Source: Mesorhabditis belari (Eukaryota; Nematoda; Chromadorea; Rhabditida; Rhabditidae). Taken from it: a stretch of DNA of 64,000 nucleotides. Within the stretch, counting starts at the first letter, position 1. Each line of letters begins with the position of its first letter. The position numbers were made by a program, and so were the translations under genes. Below are positions 32,501 to 42,200 of the stretch, in pieces. The notes under the pieces were generated by a model, which saw only the letters and a program-made list of their open reading frames with translations, was not told the origin of the DNA and made no database searches. The DNA lies in contig CAUEEP010000930.1 of assembly GCA_958450365.1 (NCBI GenBank), positions 1,543,001-1,607,000 on the forward strand, in the 5' to 3' direction.

Positions 32501-35500
32501 ATATCTAATAGTGTACCTTGAAATAAATATACAAATCCGGTAACAATCACAATCCCTGTTGCTGCCACTTTTGCTACAGAGGCAGCGATTTGGAAACGAG
32601 AGACGAAAGTCTTCAGCGAAAAGAAATTCATGAACATTAGAATCCCTAAATTTTTGAAAGATCATTAGAACATTGGAAAATTTAAACAATCAAATTGAGT
32701 TTTCAAACAAGTTTTCAATAAAACTTTCAATAAAACTTTCAATAAAACTTTCAATAAAACTTACAAATCAAAGCGAAACCGAGCAACATCTTTGCCCAGT
32801 ATTCCTCGTTTTTCGGAAGGGAGATCTCGATTCCCTGAAATAGTTCTGAATAGTTTGAAAAGAAGTTAAATGCCAATTTCTAAACGAATAAAATAAGAAT
32901 AACAACTCTTACTTTAAAGATATATTCAGAGAAAGTCATTGCTTGAACAGCAAGTGTGGCCGGATCTGAAAATTTCTCTTCCAAAGGGCCAAAACACAGG
33001 AATACCGTTTAAGGATATTCAGTTAAACAACTGAATTAAACAACTGAATTAAACAACAGTTAAACAACTGAATATCATTTACTCAAAGGGAAAGTAAGCA
33101 AAGAGAGATTTTCAAATCATTTTATTGAATCTATGCCCGATTATGTTTCTTTTTCTATTTCTATTCTATTTCTATTCTATTTAGATGAATTAAATTTGTA
33201 TATATAACATATTCTCTCTAATAGTAGTGCACCCTGAGCGTTGCCTAAATTGCTCGAAATCTCGAGAACCACTTATCAGAGCCTACCGATGTGAGGTCGG
33301 AAAATGTAGCTGAGGATGAGATCTTGTCGGGGATTTGAGTGTTGAGCTTCTGCAAAAACTTAGAAACCGTTAAATAGTCATCAACTCGGCTACAAATCCA
33401 CCGTAACAAATCCAACAAAGCTTAAAGAAGCTGGTAACTAAAGGAGAAGCTGATCTCAAAGAAGCTAGTCCCTATTAGGTTGGTGCAAAAGAAATTTCGG
33501 TCGATATAAAATGTTCTTATTTTTTTAATCTGAAGAGCTTATTTGATGTTCTTTTGTGCATTTGTACTCTTGGATATTTACTTTATTTTCGCATTTTTTC
33601 AAAGTCAGAGCTTTCACTTTTTAATTGATTTTTGCTTTAGATCATGGTGGATCAAAAGTATGTTCTGCGCACGTGTCTTCTCTATGACTTCAAAATGGGC
33701 AAAAACGCTGCTGATTCACATCGTGATCTCTGTTCCGCCTTTGGAGAACAGGTTATCACCGAAAGATCATGCCAGCTCTGGTTTGCCCAATTCCGAGATG
33801 GTAATGAATCCCTTGAAGACGAATCGCATGGACATCGTGCCACAGCCATCGACAACAATGAATTGGAACAATTAATTGAAGCTGATCCAATGCAAACAAC
33901 ACGAGAACTTGCCAAACATCTCCAATGTGATCATTCAACAATTGTACGCCATTTGGAAATAATTGGAAAGACAAATCGTAATGGACAATGGGTTCCACAT
34001 CAATTGAGTGTTGAGAATCTGGGAGCACGCGTTTCGATCAGCCATATCTTGCTCCATAAGTCGAAAAGAAGCCATTTTTTTGAGAATATCTTGACGATGG
34101 ATGAGAAGTGGATTCACTTTGATAATACTTCTCGAAAAAGGCAATGGCTGAGCAAAGGTCAAGCGCCAATTCCAACTCCAAAGCCGGATTATCATGGGCG
34201 CAAAGTGATGTTGTCTTGCTGGTGGAATATCAATGGACTTGTTCATTTTGAATTATTAGAGCCCGGAAAAACAGTCGATTCATCTTATTTTATTCAACAA
34301 CTCAAGAAGGTTGACGAAATTTTGCGTGAAAAAGACCTAAATCCCTCAACTATCAACTTTCTCCGTGATAATGCTCCAGCTCACACGGCAAAAACCTCTT
34401 GTAAGGAACTAGAGAAGCTAGGATGGAAGGTCTTACCACATGCGCCGTATAGTCCAGACTTAGCACCCTCCGATTTTCACCTTTTCAGATCGATGCAACA
34501 TTCCCTTGAGAATTGCCAGTTTAAGAATGCAAAAGAAGTCGAAAATTGGGTGACCAACTACTTTGCATCACAGAATCAAGCGTTCTTTGAGAAGGGGATC
34601 CGCAATCTGTAGCAACGTTGGAGGGATGTCATAGATAATAATGGTGCTTATTGTTTTAAATAAATTGTTATCTAAAAAAATTTTGGATGACTTTAATGTT
34701 TGTAAAAAAACGAAATTTCATTTGCACCAACCTAGTATGACTAGTCCATAAGCTTGCCTAGATTCCTCGAAATCTCGCAAAGCGCTTATCAGAACCTATC
34801 GATATGGGGTCGGAAAATGTAGCTGACGATGAGATCTAGTGAGAGATTTGAGTGTTGAGCTTCTGAAAAAGCTTGGAAACCGTAAAATAGTCATCACCTC
34901 GGCGCGGTGCACCACTATTAGAGAGAATACGGTATAGAAAATGTTATCAATAGTCTTTCTAACTCAAAAGTCATACTTTTCAAAGCAATTTTCCATTATT
35001 TACTGAACGTGACTTACACGTGATTATACAACCGACGCACATAAAAGCGAATGCAATCGGATACCTGAATTGATTGAATTGATTGAGTTGATTGAATTGA
35101 ATAAGTAAAATTCTAATCAATTACCATTTCACATAGCAAATATAGGCAAAATCTGCGCCCGAGATACGAATCGATGTCCCAAGTTCGACATAACAAAAAG
35201 AGCCGAGAATTGAGATGAAAGCCGCGAGAATCCAAATCAAGAGACACAAGCCAACCTGAATGATTAAAAAGACATTGTTAAACATTGTTAAACGTTGTTA
35301 AACATTGTTAAACGTTGTTAAACTGATTCTAAACTGTTAAACTGTCTGTTTTAAATCAGTTTAACAATGTTTAACAACGTTTAACAACATTTAACAATGT
35401 CTTTTTACTCACTGAATTGACTTGTTCTAGAATGGAGGTTGGAGTGATGAAGATACCGGATCCGACAATGTTTCCGATAATATAAGAAATCGCTCCAAGG

Positions 35501-35544
35501 AGACCCATCTTTTGGGATCTCGTTTGAGGCTCTTCGTCCACCAT
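29594..35544 (-). CDS. LAT-type (SLC7) amino acid transporter, AAT-like
   Basis: This is the catalytic subunit of a heteromeric amino acid exchanger at the plasma membrane. Proposed exons: 35544-35413, 35255-35125, 35064-35018, 32965-32913, 32834-32765, 32645-32517, 32312-32236, 32140-32074, 32035-31912, 31687-31584, 31490-31384, 31341-31220, 30770-30616, 30569-30492, 30393 to about 30185, then less sure exons to TAG 29594. Family marks: GAISYIIGNIVGSGIFITPT (TM1), GSFCYVELGTSIRISGADFA, TFSEYIF, GLFSYDGWDILNF with AEEIEKP, FVAILLVGSLNSTMFSASR, RQGHLPSFI, and GNVDSLINYVALAQW. The C-terminus KKSSTKFAQLLFNVMPD fits the T..Q.....VVP tail of LATs and needs the donor at 30490. An unspliced reading would instead stop at 30445. 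Its third intron holds a nested mariner. Confidence 0.88.
29889..29947. repeat. Duplicate fragment of a transporter exon
   Basis: About 57 bases (GCAATGATTTCTCAAAGACG ... CAAGCGCGAGAATTC) are identical to 30512-30568, the core of the transporter exon encoding LALGLMVFSMFVFEKSLP in reverse. The fragment lies downstream of the main gene body in the same orientation. It could be an intronic exon copy or part of a 3' exon. Confidence 0.85.
30831..31209. mobile_element. Palindromic element in the transporter gene
   Basis: Left half (AGAGATGGT ... CTTCTAACTTGCTT, ATGATCTATAG, CTCAAGCGCTTTCGAGT, AGTATCAATGCTAAAGAAAG) is complementary to the right half through to ACCATCTCT. The centre around 31005-31045 is unpaired and contains CGATCGACTCGACTACGCGC. 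It lies wholly in the intron between the exons ending 30770 and 31220. It is non-coding. Confidence 0.85.
31787..31905. repeat. 12-base tandem repeat (TTTTGACAAAGC)
   Basis: About nine copies of a 12-base unit lie in an intron of the transporter gene. They create long open frames on the plus strand that I regard as chance. Confidence 0.88.
33475..34735 (+). mobile_element. Mariner transposon, 1261 bases, nested
   Basis: The ends TTAGGTTGGTGCAAAAGAAA and TTTCATTTGCACCAACCTAG are inverted repeats of about 25 bases. They are flanked by TA at 33473-33474 and 34736-34737. It carries one transposase frame with a late stop codon. It is inserted inside the TIR element above, opposite in direction to the transporter gene. 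Confidence 0.93.
33644..34612 (+). CDS. Mariner transposase, intact catalytic core, C-terminally shortened
   Basis: It would cut and paste its own element at TA sites. The 322-residue frame starts MVDQKYVLRTCLLYDFKMGK. An N-terminal helix-turn-helix half (CQLWFAQFRDGNESLEDE) is followed by a second one (TTRELAKHLQCDHSTIVRHL). The catalytic D,D34D core is present: TMDEKWIHFDN, then LRDNAPAHTAK, then [24 protein letters not shown] stands in the usual WVPHEL position. An in-frame TAG after KGIRNL cuts off the last 17 codons (QRWRDVIDNN and on to TAA), most simply a CAG to TAG change. Loss of this tail may or may not block activity. The other mariner at 58955-60188 is clearly diverged. Confidence 0.9.
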   Translation: MVDQKYVLRTCLLYDFKMGKNAADSHRDLCSAFGEQVITERSCQLWFAQFRDGNESLEDESHGHRATAIDNNELEQLIEADPMQTTRELAKHLQCDHSTIVRHLEIIGKTNRNGQWVPHQLSVENLGARVSISHILLHKSKRSHFFENILTMDEKWIHFDNTSRKRQWLSKGQAPIPTPKPDYHGRKVMLSCWWNINGLVHFELLEPGKTVDSSYFIQQLKKVDEILREKDLNPSTINFLRDNAPAHTAKTSCKELEKLGWKVLPHAPYSPDLAPSDFHLFRSMQHSLENCQFKNAKEVENWVTNYFASQNQAFFEKGIRNL

Positions 35545-35764
35545 TTTCAACTAGAAATTTGTGTTTAGAAGAAATCGACAAACTTGCAACAAAACTTTGA
35601 AGGGAAATAAGGAAAGAAGAGAATTCTGAAGATCTCTGGGCATTTACTTACGCGCTTAAATTGCTGTAATTAAAAAAGTGGCTTGATAAAGTTATGTTCA
35701 CATTTTTGGAGATATTTAGCAAACGATTTTTTGAAAATGAATGACATTTCTGAATGTATAGCTA

Positions 35765-35998
35765 CAGTACTGGACAATGAAATATCATATTTGAAAAACG
35801 ATCGTCACTTTCGCGCGTCTGTAACTCCATTGTCTTTGAGTTTAAACTATTAGTGTTATACAATTTCTGAAAGCTCTTTTCAAGGGCTACACAATGGTAA
35901 TATTAATATTTAGAAATACGGTAAAGACAAGGGAGTTACAGAGGTACGAAAGTGCGAAAGTGTTTTTTCAAATATGATATTTCATTGTCCAGTAGTGG
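35765..35998. mobile_element. MITE, TIR CAGTACTGGACAATG (second copy)
   Basis: The left end TACAGTACTGGACAATGAAA is intact. The right end ATTTCATTGTCCAGTAGTG is slightly decayed, so its TA flank is lost. The interior matches the copy at 19701-19956. It lies upstream of the transporter start codon. Other DNA from 35999 to 39216 holds only short repeats, such as TCTGGCTATTC at 37736-37815, and no gene I can support. Confidence 0.82.
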
Positions 35999-38900
35999 AT
36001 CATTTCAAAAAGTTTCCTTCATAAATCGACGAAATTTCTGAATCAACAAGAGTTTTCAATTGAAATCTTTTGAAAATGAAAGTCGAGAGGCTGTAAATGA
36101 AAAGCGCAAATCTTTGTTGTCCAAAGAGAACATCGAACAATTCAATTTGTCAATATTGTTCAGAGAAATGATTGTGAATCAATATTTTGACAAAAATGAA
36201 TGATTGAGGAATCTGGAATTGGAGAATTGGAGGATTGGAGAATTGGAGATTGGAGAATTGAAAAGGGTTTAAAGGAATGCAAAGAACGAATTTCCAAGTA
36301 GAGCAAGATCTCGAGCTTGCTTTCTTTTCCAGCTACTCTAAACCTTGAACTAAAGTAATTCCGTTGTCTAAATCCATTCCCGATCTCAACAAATGAATCC
36401 GAACCCGAAATGAACTTGATTCATGTAGTCAAATCAAATTCCCACCATAAAAAGTGGCGGCGTCACTTTTTGGGGATGGCTGGATGAATTTTAGGGAAAT
36501 GGTGATAAAATTTTCCTTCCGATCGGGCCAACCGGCTCATTTTTCTTTTCTTTTGTTCTTTTTTTTGAGATTCAAAAGCTCTTTCAATCTCTTTCCCTCA
36601 AAATCAGTAGCCAACGCGCTTCAGCCGTCCGTCCTTATCGCATTGTTCTCTGCAAAGCTTTGTCGACAATTGGATTCAAGAAAAAAACCCTTTATTCCCG
36701 ATTTTGGTTTACTTATTTAAAAGAACTATATAGAGCAAAATCAGTAAAGCAAACAGTGATATGGGATGAGGTTTGAGCTTTTTTGTTGGTGAAATATCTG
36801 AATGTCGAGACTGACAATGAGAACAGACTGACAATGAGATCAGACTGAGAATGAGATCAGACTGAGAATGAGATTAGACTGATAACTAAACTAGAATTAC
36901 CTATTTTTAGTCAACTACATCATCTAAAAGATATTCAGTTCATAAAAATACTTACAAAAGCTATGAAGAGCTTTAGATTGAACAGTAAGAAATTGGTGAA
37001 TGCTTTGAGTTGAATGCTTCAGAGACACGAGCACTTCTAAATACTTGTTTATTGGGGACTTGTACAAATATTGCTTTTCAGATTATTACCAGATCAGTCT
37101 AGTAAGGGAAAAGGAGAACGGTAGTGGGTAGAGAACAAACACTCTGTCAACTCACAGCAATGAAACTAAACCGGAACATAGAATAAGTTACAGTTGAGTT
37201 ACAAGTTACAAGAAGTTAAACTTGAGATCTTTGATCTGATAGGGAAATATCTAGAATACAAAGAAGACTATAAAACTAATTCTGTATCTGCTGATCAGCT
37301 GAGGATTTACTAGAGAAAGAAGCCTTTTTCTAGCTTATAGAAAGCCAGCCAGGCTGTGAAAAGAATTGAAAAAGTTATCATTATCAAAGTTGAGAGTTCA
37401 AGCTTTACAGAAGCATAGAAAAGTTTTGCTGAAATCACAGTTCAAACGAATTGCTTGATTCCAAGCGATTCCATTGGTTTATCTCGACCTTTGCCCTGCC
37501 ATTTCTTCCCGTTCCAAAGACTCATTATTCTTTTTTTTGCATCAAGTGATAAAGAACAAACGCTACTGAAAAAAGCTCTCCTCTGGCTTTAAAAATGATT
37601 TAAAAAGAACAAGCTTGATGATTCTTTTTGAATCTTGATCAAGCTACACTTAACAATGAACGCTAAAGATGCAAAAATTAGTTGATTATCGAATCTCATG
37701 AAAATCAAGGTCAAGTTGTGGAATAGCCAGACTTCAAAGTCTGGCTATTCCAGTCTGGCTATTCGTCTGGCTATTCCAGTCTGGCTATTCGTCTGGCTAT
37801 TCCAGTCTGGCTATTCGTCTCCTGGATCTCCATCAAGAACCGTTTTCTGAAGGCTTAATGAAAAATTGGTCAAGACTTTACTATGTACAGGGTGACAAGA
37901 AATAACTATTCAAATAACTTGCTCTTTTCGAGCTCACAGTGAAGATAACAAAACCTTACACATATGAAAATACTCGTTGAAATCTTACAGTACCAGTCAA
38001 AAAAATGCCCTTTCTTTGGAGGTTTGCAAAATTTTGCATGCCACGTCTTTTTGCACGTCGTATAAGCATGTGCCATGAAGATTCTGGAAGCACTTTTTTA
38101 GCTCTACAAGATCCACTATAAGACTTTCAAGAATGCGAAAAGATTGAGACGATTTTCAATGGCTTAAATCAGAGGTAAAAATTTGTGTCCTTTTCAGAGG
38201 GATTTTTATCTATCAGATCGATTCGAATCGATTTTAAACTGTGTTTTTTGAAAAAAAGCGCAAAAAATTGGTCCTAAAACAGTGTTTTTCGGAATGCTTT
38301 GATGATTCTCATTAGACAAAAAACGCTGAAATGGAAATCCCTGCCTGAAGAAGGCTCTGAGATATTCGTTAGACGTCACCAAATTCGTTAGACGTTTCTC
38401 GGACTAGTTTTTCTGTGTCTTATTGAATATTAACCACATTGGAAAGCTTTAAAATCTCACAATTTTTGAGAAACATTGACTTAAATCAAGCCTACTCTAA
38501 GAGTTCAAAGGTTTGAAAGTTTAACTTACAAATTGCTTATTAAAATGTTTTGATTTGAAAATTTCTGAAAAAGTTTTGTTATCTTGAACTTTTTTCCGTG
38601 GAAAGAAGTAAAGGAAACGAATGTTTTAGAAATGAAAATCTATTCAAAAACATTACAATAGATATGTACAGTTATTTTCACCTTGTAGATCAAGAATTTG
38701 AGCACTATTTAGATACTGAAACCCGTGGACTATTCAGCAATTGCATCCAAATTTCAGATGATTGCAGTTACGTGGTTTCTCTTTCGGAATCTCTTTCTGA
38801 AATCGCTCCTTTTGTGGGATGAACGAGTGCAAATTTACTCAAGAATCGGCTGCATCTTTTGACCCATTCTTTCCCTTCATCTTCTTCCCCTTTCTCTTCC

Positions 38901-39216
38901 CATTCTTTCCCCTTCTCTTCCCCTTCTTCCCCTTTCTCTTCCTCTTTCTCTATTGCTCCCGAATACCGTATCCGATTACCCTCTTTTATCCTTTTTACCC
39001 TTTTCAAATACGAAGTAGATCAAGAAGACGGAGAAGATTTAAGCGGAATTGGCTTTGTGTGATGATCGAATGAAATTGAGATGAGCGAAGGGAAAGAGAG
39101 ACAACTCACGCAACCCCATTCAACCATTTCGTCCTTTCTATAGCCACGCTTTCATTGGTCTTTTCCAAATCAGTTCAAATTCTTTTCAAAACTTCAAATA
39201 TTTGATACCAGATTCG

Positions 39217-42200
39217 ATGCTCCATTATGTTTTGTTGTTGTGTTCACTGGGAATCTTGTCGATTCACTCGCAAGATCTGAGTCAAGTCTTGTCCAGAGTC
39301 CCACCGGTGACAGTGAAAGCACAGGTTTATCAATCCAAATCCAACAATACCAATTGATCTTTATTCCAATTTTTAGAATACAATCATCTTGCCAGTTTCC
39401 TATGATATTCAGATTCAATTTCCACTTTCTGAGGTAAGATTGTCAGCAGTTGTCGACAGTTGTACCCTAAAGTCGCGAGTATAAGTTCTGTTTGGTTTTC
39501 GCATGCAAATTGACGGCTGTCTCCGGTGCGGTGTGTCGAGGGTTCGAACCCGGCTGCAGCATAACTTTTTTGCTTTTTAAGAACAATAATAGAAGTAAAT
39601 TTATTGAGGGTTATAGCAATTTTATGCTGTTATTTGTTGCTCCGGGCGTGGCTCGGCGCGTCCGCCCTGCTCCTCTCCGGTGCTCAGTCTTATGGATCCC
39701 TCCCTGGCTTTAGAGTTCCTATTGAGTTCCTTTAGAGTTCCTTTAGAGTTCCTATTGAGTTCCTTTATAGTTTGTTTAGAGTTCCTTTAGAGTTCCTTTA
39801 GAGTTCCTTTAGAGTTCCTTTAGAGCCCTTTAAATGTAAATTAAGGCAGAACTTATACTCGAGACTTTAGGGTAGTTGTTGTATTGTGTGTATTGTGTGT
39901 GTGTTGACAGTTGTAAACAACTGAAACCTAAAAGTTGACAAATTTTTGTTAAGGTCAGTGATCCGGACACTCCCCTCTTCACCGCAAGAGTCGTCATACA
40001 ATTTGACCTGACTGAAGAGCTCCGGGCAAATGCCGATCCGGAGAGTCACGTCCTGTCGACAAGGTTAAGATCAAGATTAAATACCCATAAAATTAAATGC
40101 CCATTTCCAGTGTCGACTTCTCGATTCTCGGCTTAGATCATTTCGAGAATGTTTCCGTTGTTTACAATGGACTCGAGCTACCATTAGCAAATGTGATTCT
40201 CACCGAAGACAATGTGAAAATGATATTTGATCAACCGGTGCTTTTTCCTGGAAGGTAAATGAAGTTGTAAATCTTTCAACGGTAAGATTTAGATACACTC
40301 TCAGCATTCAGCGGTACAAGGGCTTTATTGGATCAGCGTTGTACTACAGGTTTGAAGTTCGATTTCTTAGCTAAGTTGGAAAGCTAACGAACACCTATGT
40401 CTAGCTTCTATTGTTGACAGCAGCCTATAAATATTAACTTCCTTGACCTTTCTTCCTTTCTCTCCCCCCTTCTCTTTCCTCTTTCTCTGACAAGAAGATA
40501 CTGGATGGATCAGTGGTTAGAAGATATTGGATAGCTCATCTACCTGGCTTAGCTGAATAGCTCGAGGGTTCAATTCTCTCTAAAGTCTTTCTTTGCCATT
40601 CCTTACTTTATTCTAATTATTCTTCTCTAGAGATGCTGGAGATCATGCAGTATTCGGTTCATCGTTATTCCCGAAAAGAGTCGCCGCTCTGTTCCCTGTT
40701 ATTTCATCAATTGTCTCAAAAGTAAGAAACAAATAAATCTTAACTCTAGAACTAGAACTAGAACTAGAACTTAGCAAAGACCGGGATAATCTTTTCAGGT
40801 TCCAATCTCACTCACCATCGTGCATCCCAACAATATGACAGCGCTTTCATCGGCTCCCGTTGATGGCCCACCAGCGAGCGTTGATGAGAATTGGATGGTT
40901 GGTTTCATTTGTAGATATTGGAAATGTATGCCAATAAACATAGCTTACAATTAGTTGTACTTAAGCGCTGACTGGCGCTGACTGGCGCTGACTGGCGCTG
41001 ACTGGCGCTGACTGGCGCTGACTGGCGCTGACTGGCGCTGACTGGCGCTGACTAGCGCTGACTGGCGCTGGCTGGCGCTGACTGGCGCTGACTGGCGCTG
41101 GCTGGCGCTGGCTGGCGCTGGCTGGCGCTGGCTGGCGCTGGCTGGCGCTGGCTGGCGCTGACTGGCGCTGGCTGGCGCTGGCTGGCGCTGGCTGGCTAAG
41201 CGCTGGCTACGGTGTCAGGCTGAACTGGCTATCCTATTCTGGCTGGCTATTGTATCTAGTTGGCTACAGTATCCCATTTGACCACCGTACCCGTAAGCTG
41301 ACCTCTTATCGTACCCTATTTGGCTATTTATCCATTTTTTTAGGTGACCAGCTTCCGTCCAACAGCTCCAATCGGACCCGGCTCTCTAGCAATAGCCCTT
41401 CTACCAATGGAGTACGATGTGGTAAGAATAACTGCAAAGACTTTAAAATAATAAAGCTTTAGCAAGCCAATACACTAACCGGTATCCTCCTCTCACTTCA
41501 CTACAACAAATATCGAATGACTGAAAAGCAGGCGCTCGGCGCTCTCTCACACGCCACAAAAGTGGTCGCATTGTTAAGGTTTTCAGAATTTTCAGAATTA
41601 GTTTCTTCAACCTAGAATCTCTAGATCATTTTTCTCCTCGGCTGTCCCGATGGCGCAACTCGATATCGTTGTCATCAACGATGTGATTCAATCAAACAGC
41701 TATGGTGGGTTAAATTGATCAGCAATAAGGTTCAAAGTCTAGCCTTCACAGCCTTTAAATCCCAGTCAAAATTCCAGGTACAATAATCATTCCCGAAGAC
41801 GTAGTTCTTGGCTCTGATACAGCAAATTTGATCTACATATTGGCCGGTCAGATCACGAGACAATGGCTCGGTGGAATTGTGACTGTTTCGAATGAGAAAG
41901 AGATTTGTTTACAAGTAAAAAAACCAGTTTATGTTTAGATTATAATCAAAAAAACCTCAGGAAGATCTTGCCGAGTATGTGGCGCTGAAAGTCGTGAAGA
42001 GGATGACGAACGATGAAGGTCTACGCTTAGCTCTTTATGCAAAAGTGATGATGAATGAGGATTTCTTCGAGAATGGACACAATTTGGAGTTGGATGAAGT
42101 GACGGATCGAGAAGTGATTCAAAGGAAAACTCTTTTTCACTTTTAAGAACATTCAGATAACGTCAATTTGTGGGTTGAAAGGCGTGCTTTTTCTTGAATC

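Larger units (their letters stand above)
33212..34928. mobile_element. TIR element with duplicated interior, host of a mariner
   Basis: The ends TTCTCTCTAATAGTAGTGCA and its complement (GGTGCACCACTATTAGAGAG) are flanked by TA at 33210-33211 and 34929-34930. The interior contains two direct copies of about 150 bases (GGTCGGAAAATGTAGCTGA, GATTTGAGTGTTGAGCTTCTG), one on each side of the mariner. Without the mariner it would be about 450 bases. It lies in the third intron of the transporter gene. Confidence 0.8.

Noticed and set aside
38598..39073. Short plus-strand frames upstream of the M1-like gene
   Set aside because: Low-complexity CTTC tract or no splice context; signal peptide start at 39217 is better supported.
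40525..40600. tRNA-like stretch (GGATAGCTCATCTACC ... GAGGGTTCAATTCTCT)
   Set aside because: Only short D-arm and T-loop resemblance; no acceptor pairing and no anticodon stem.
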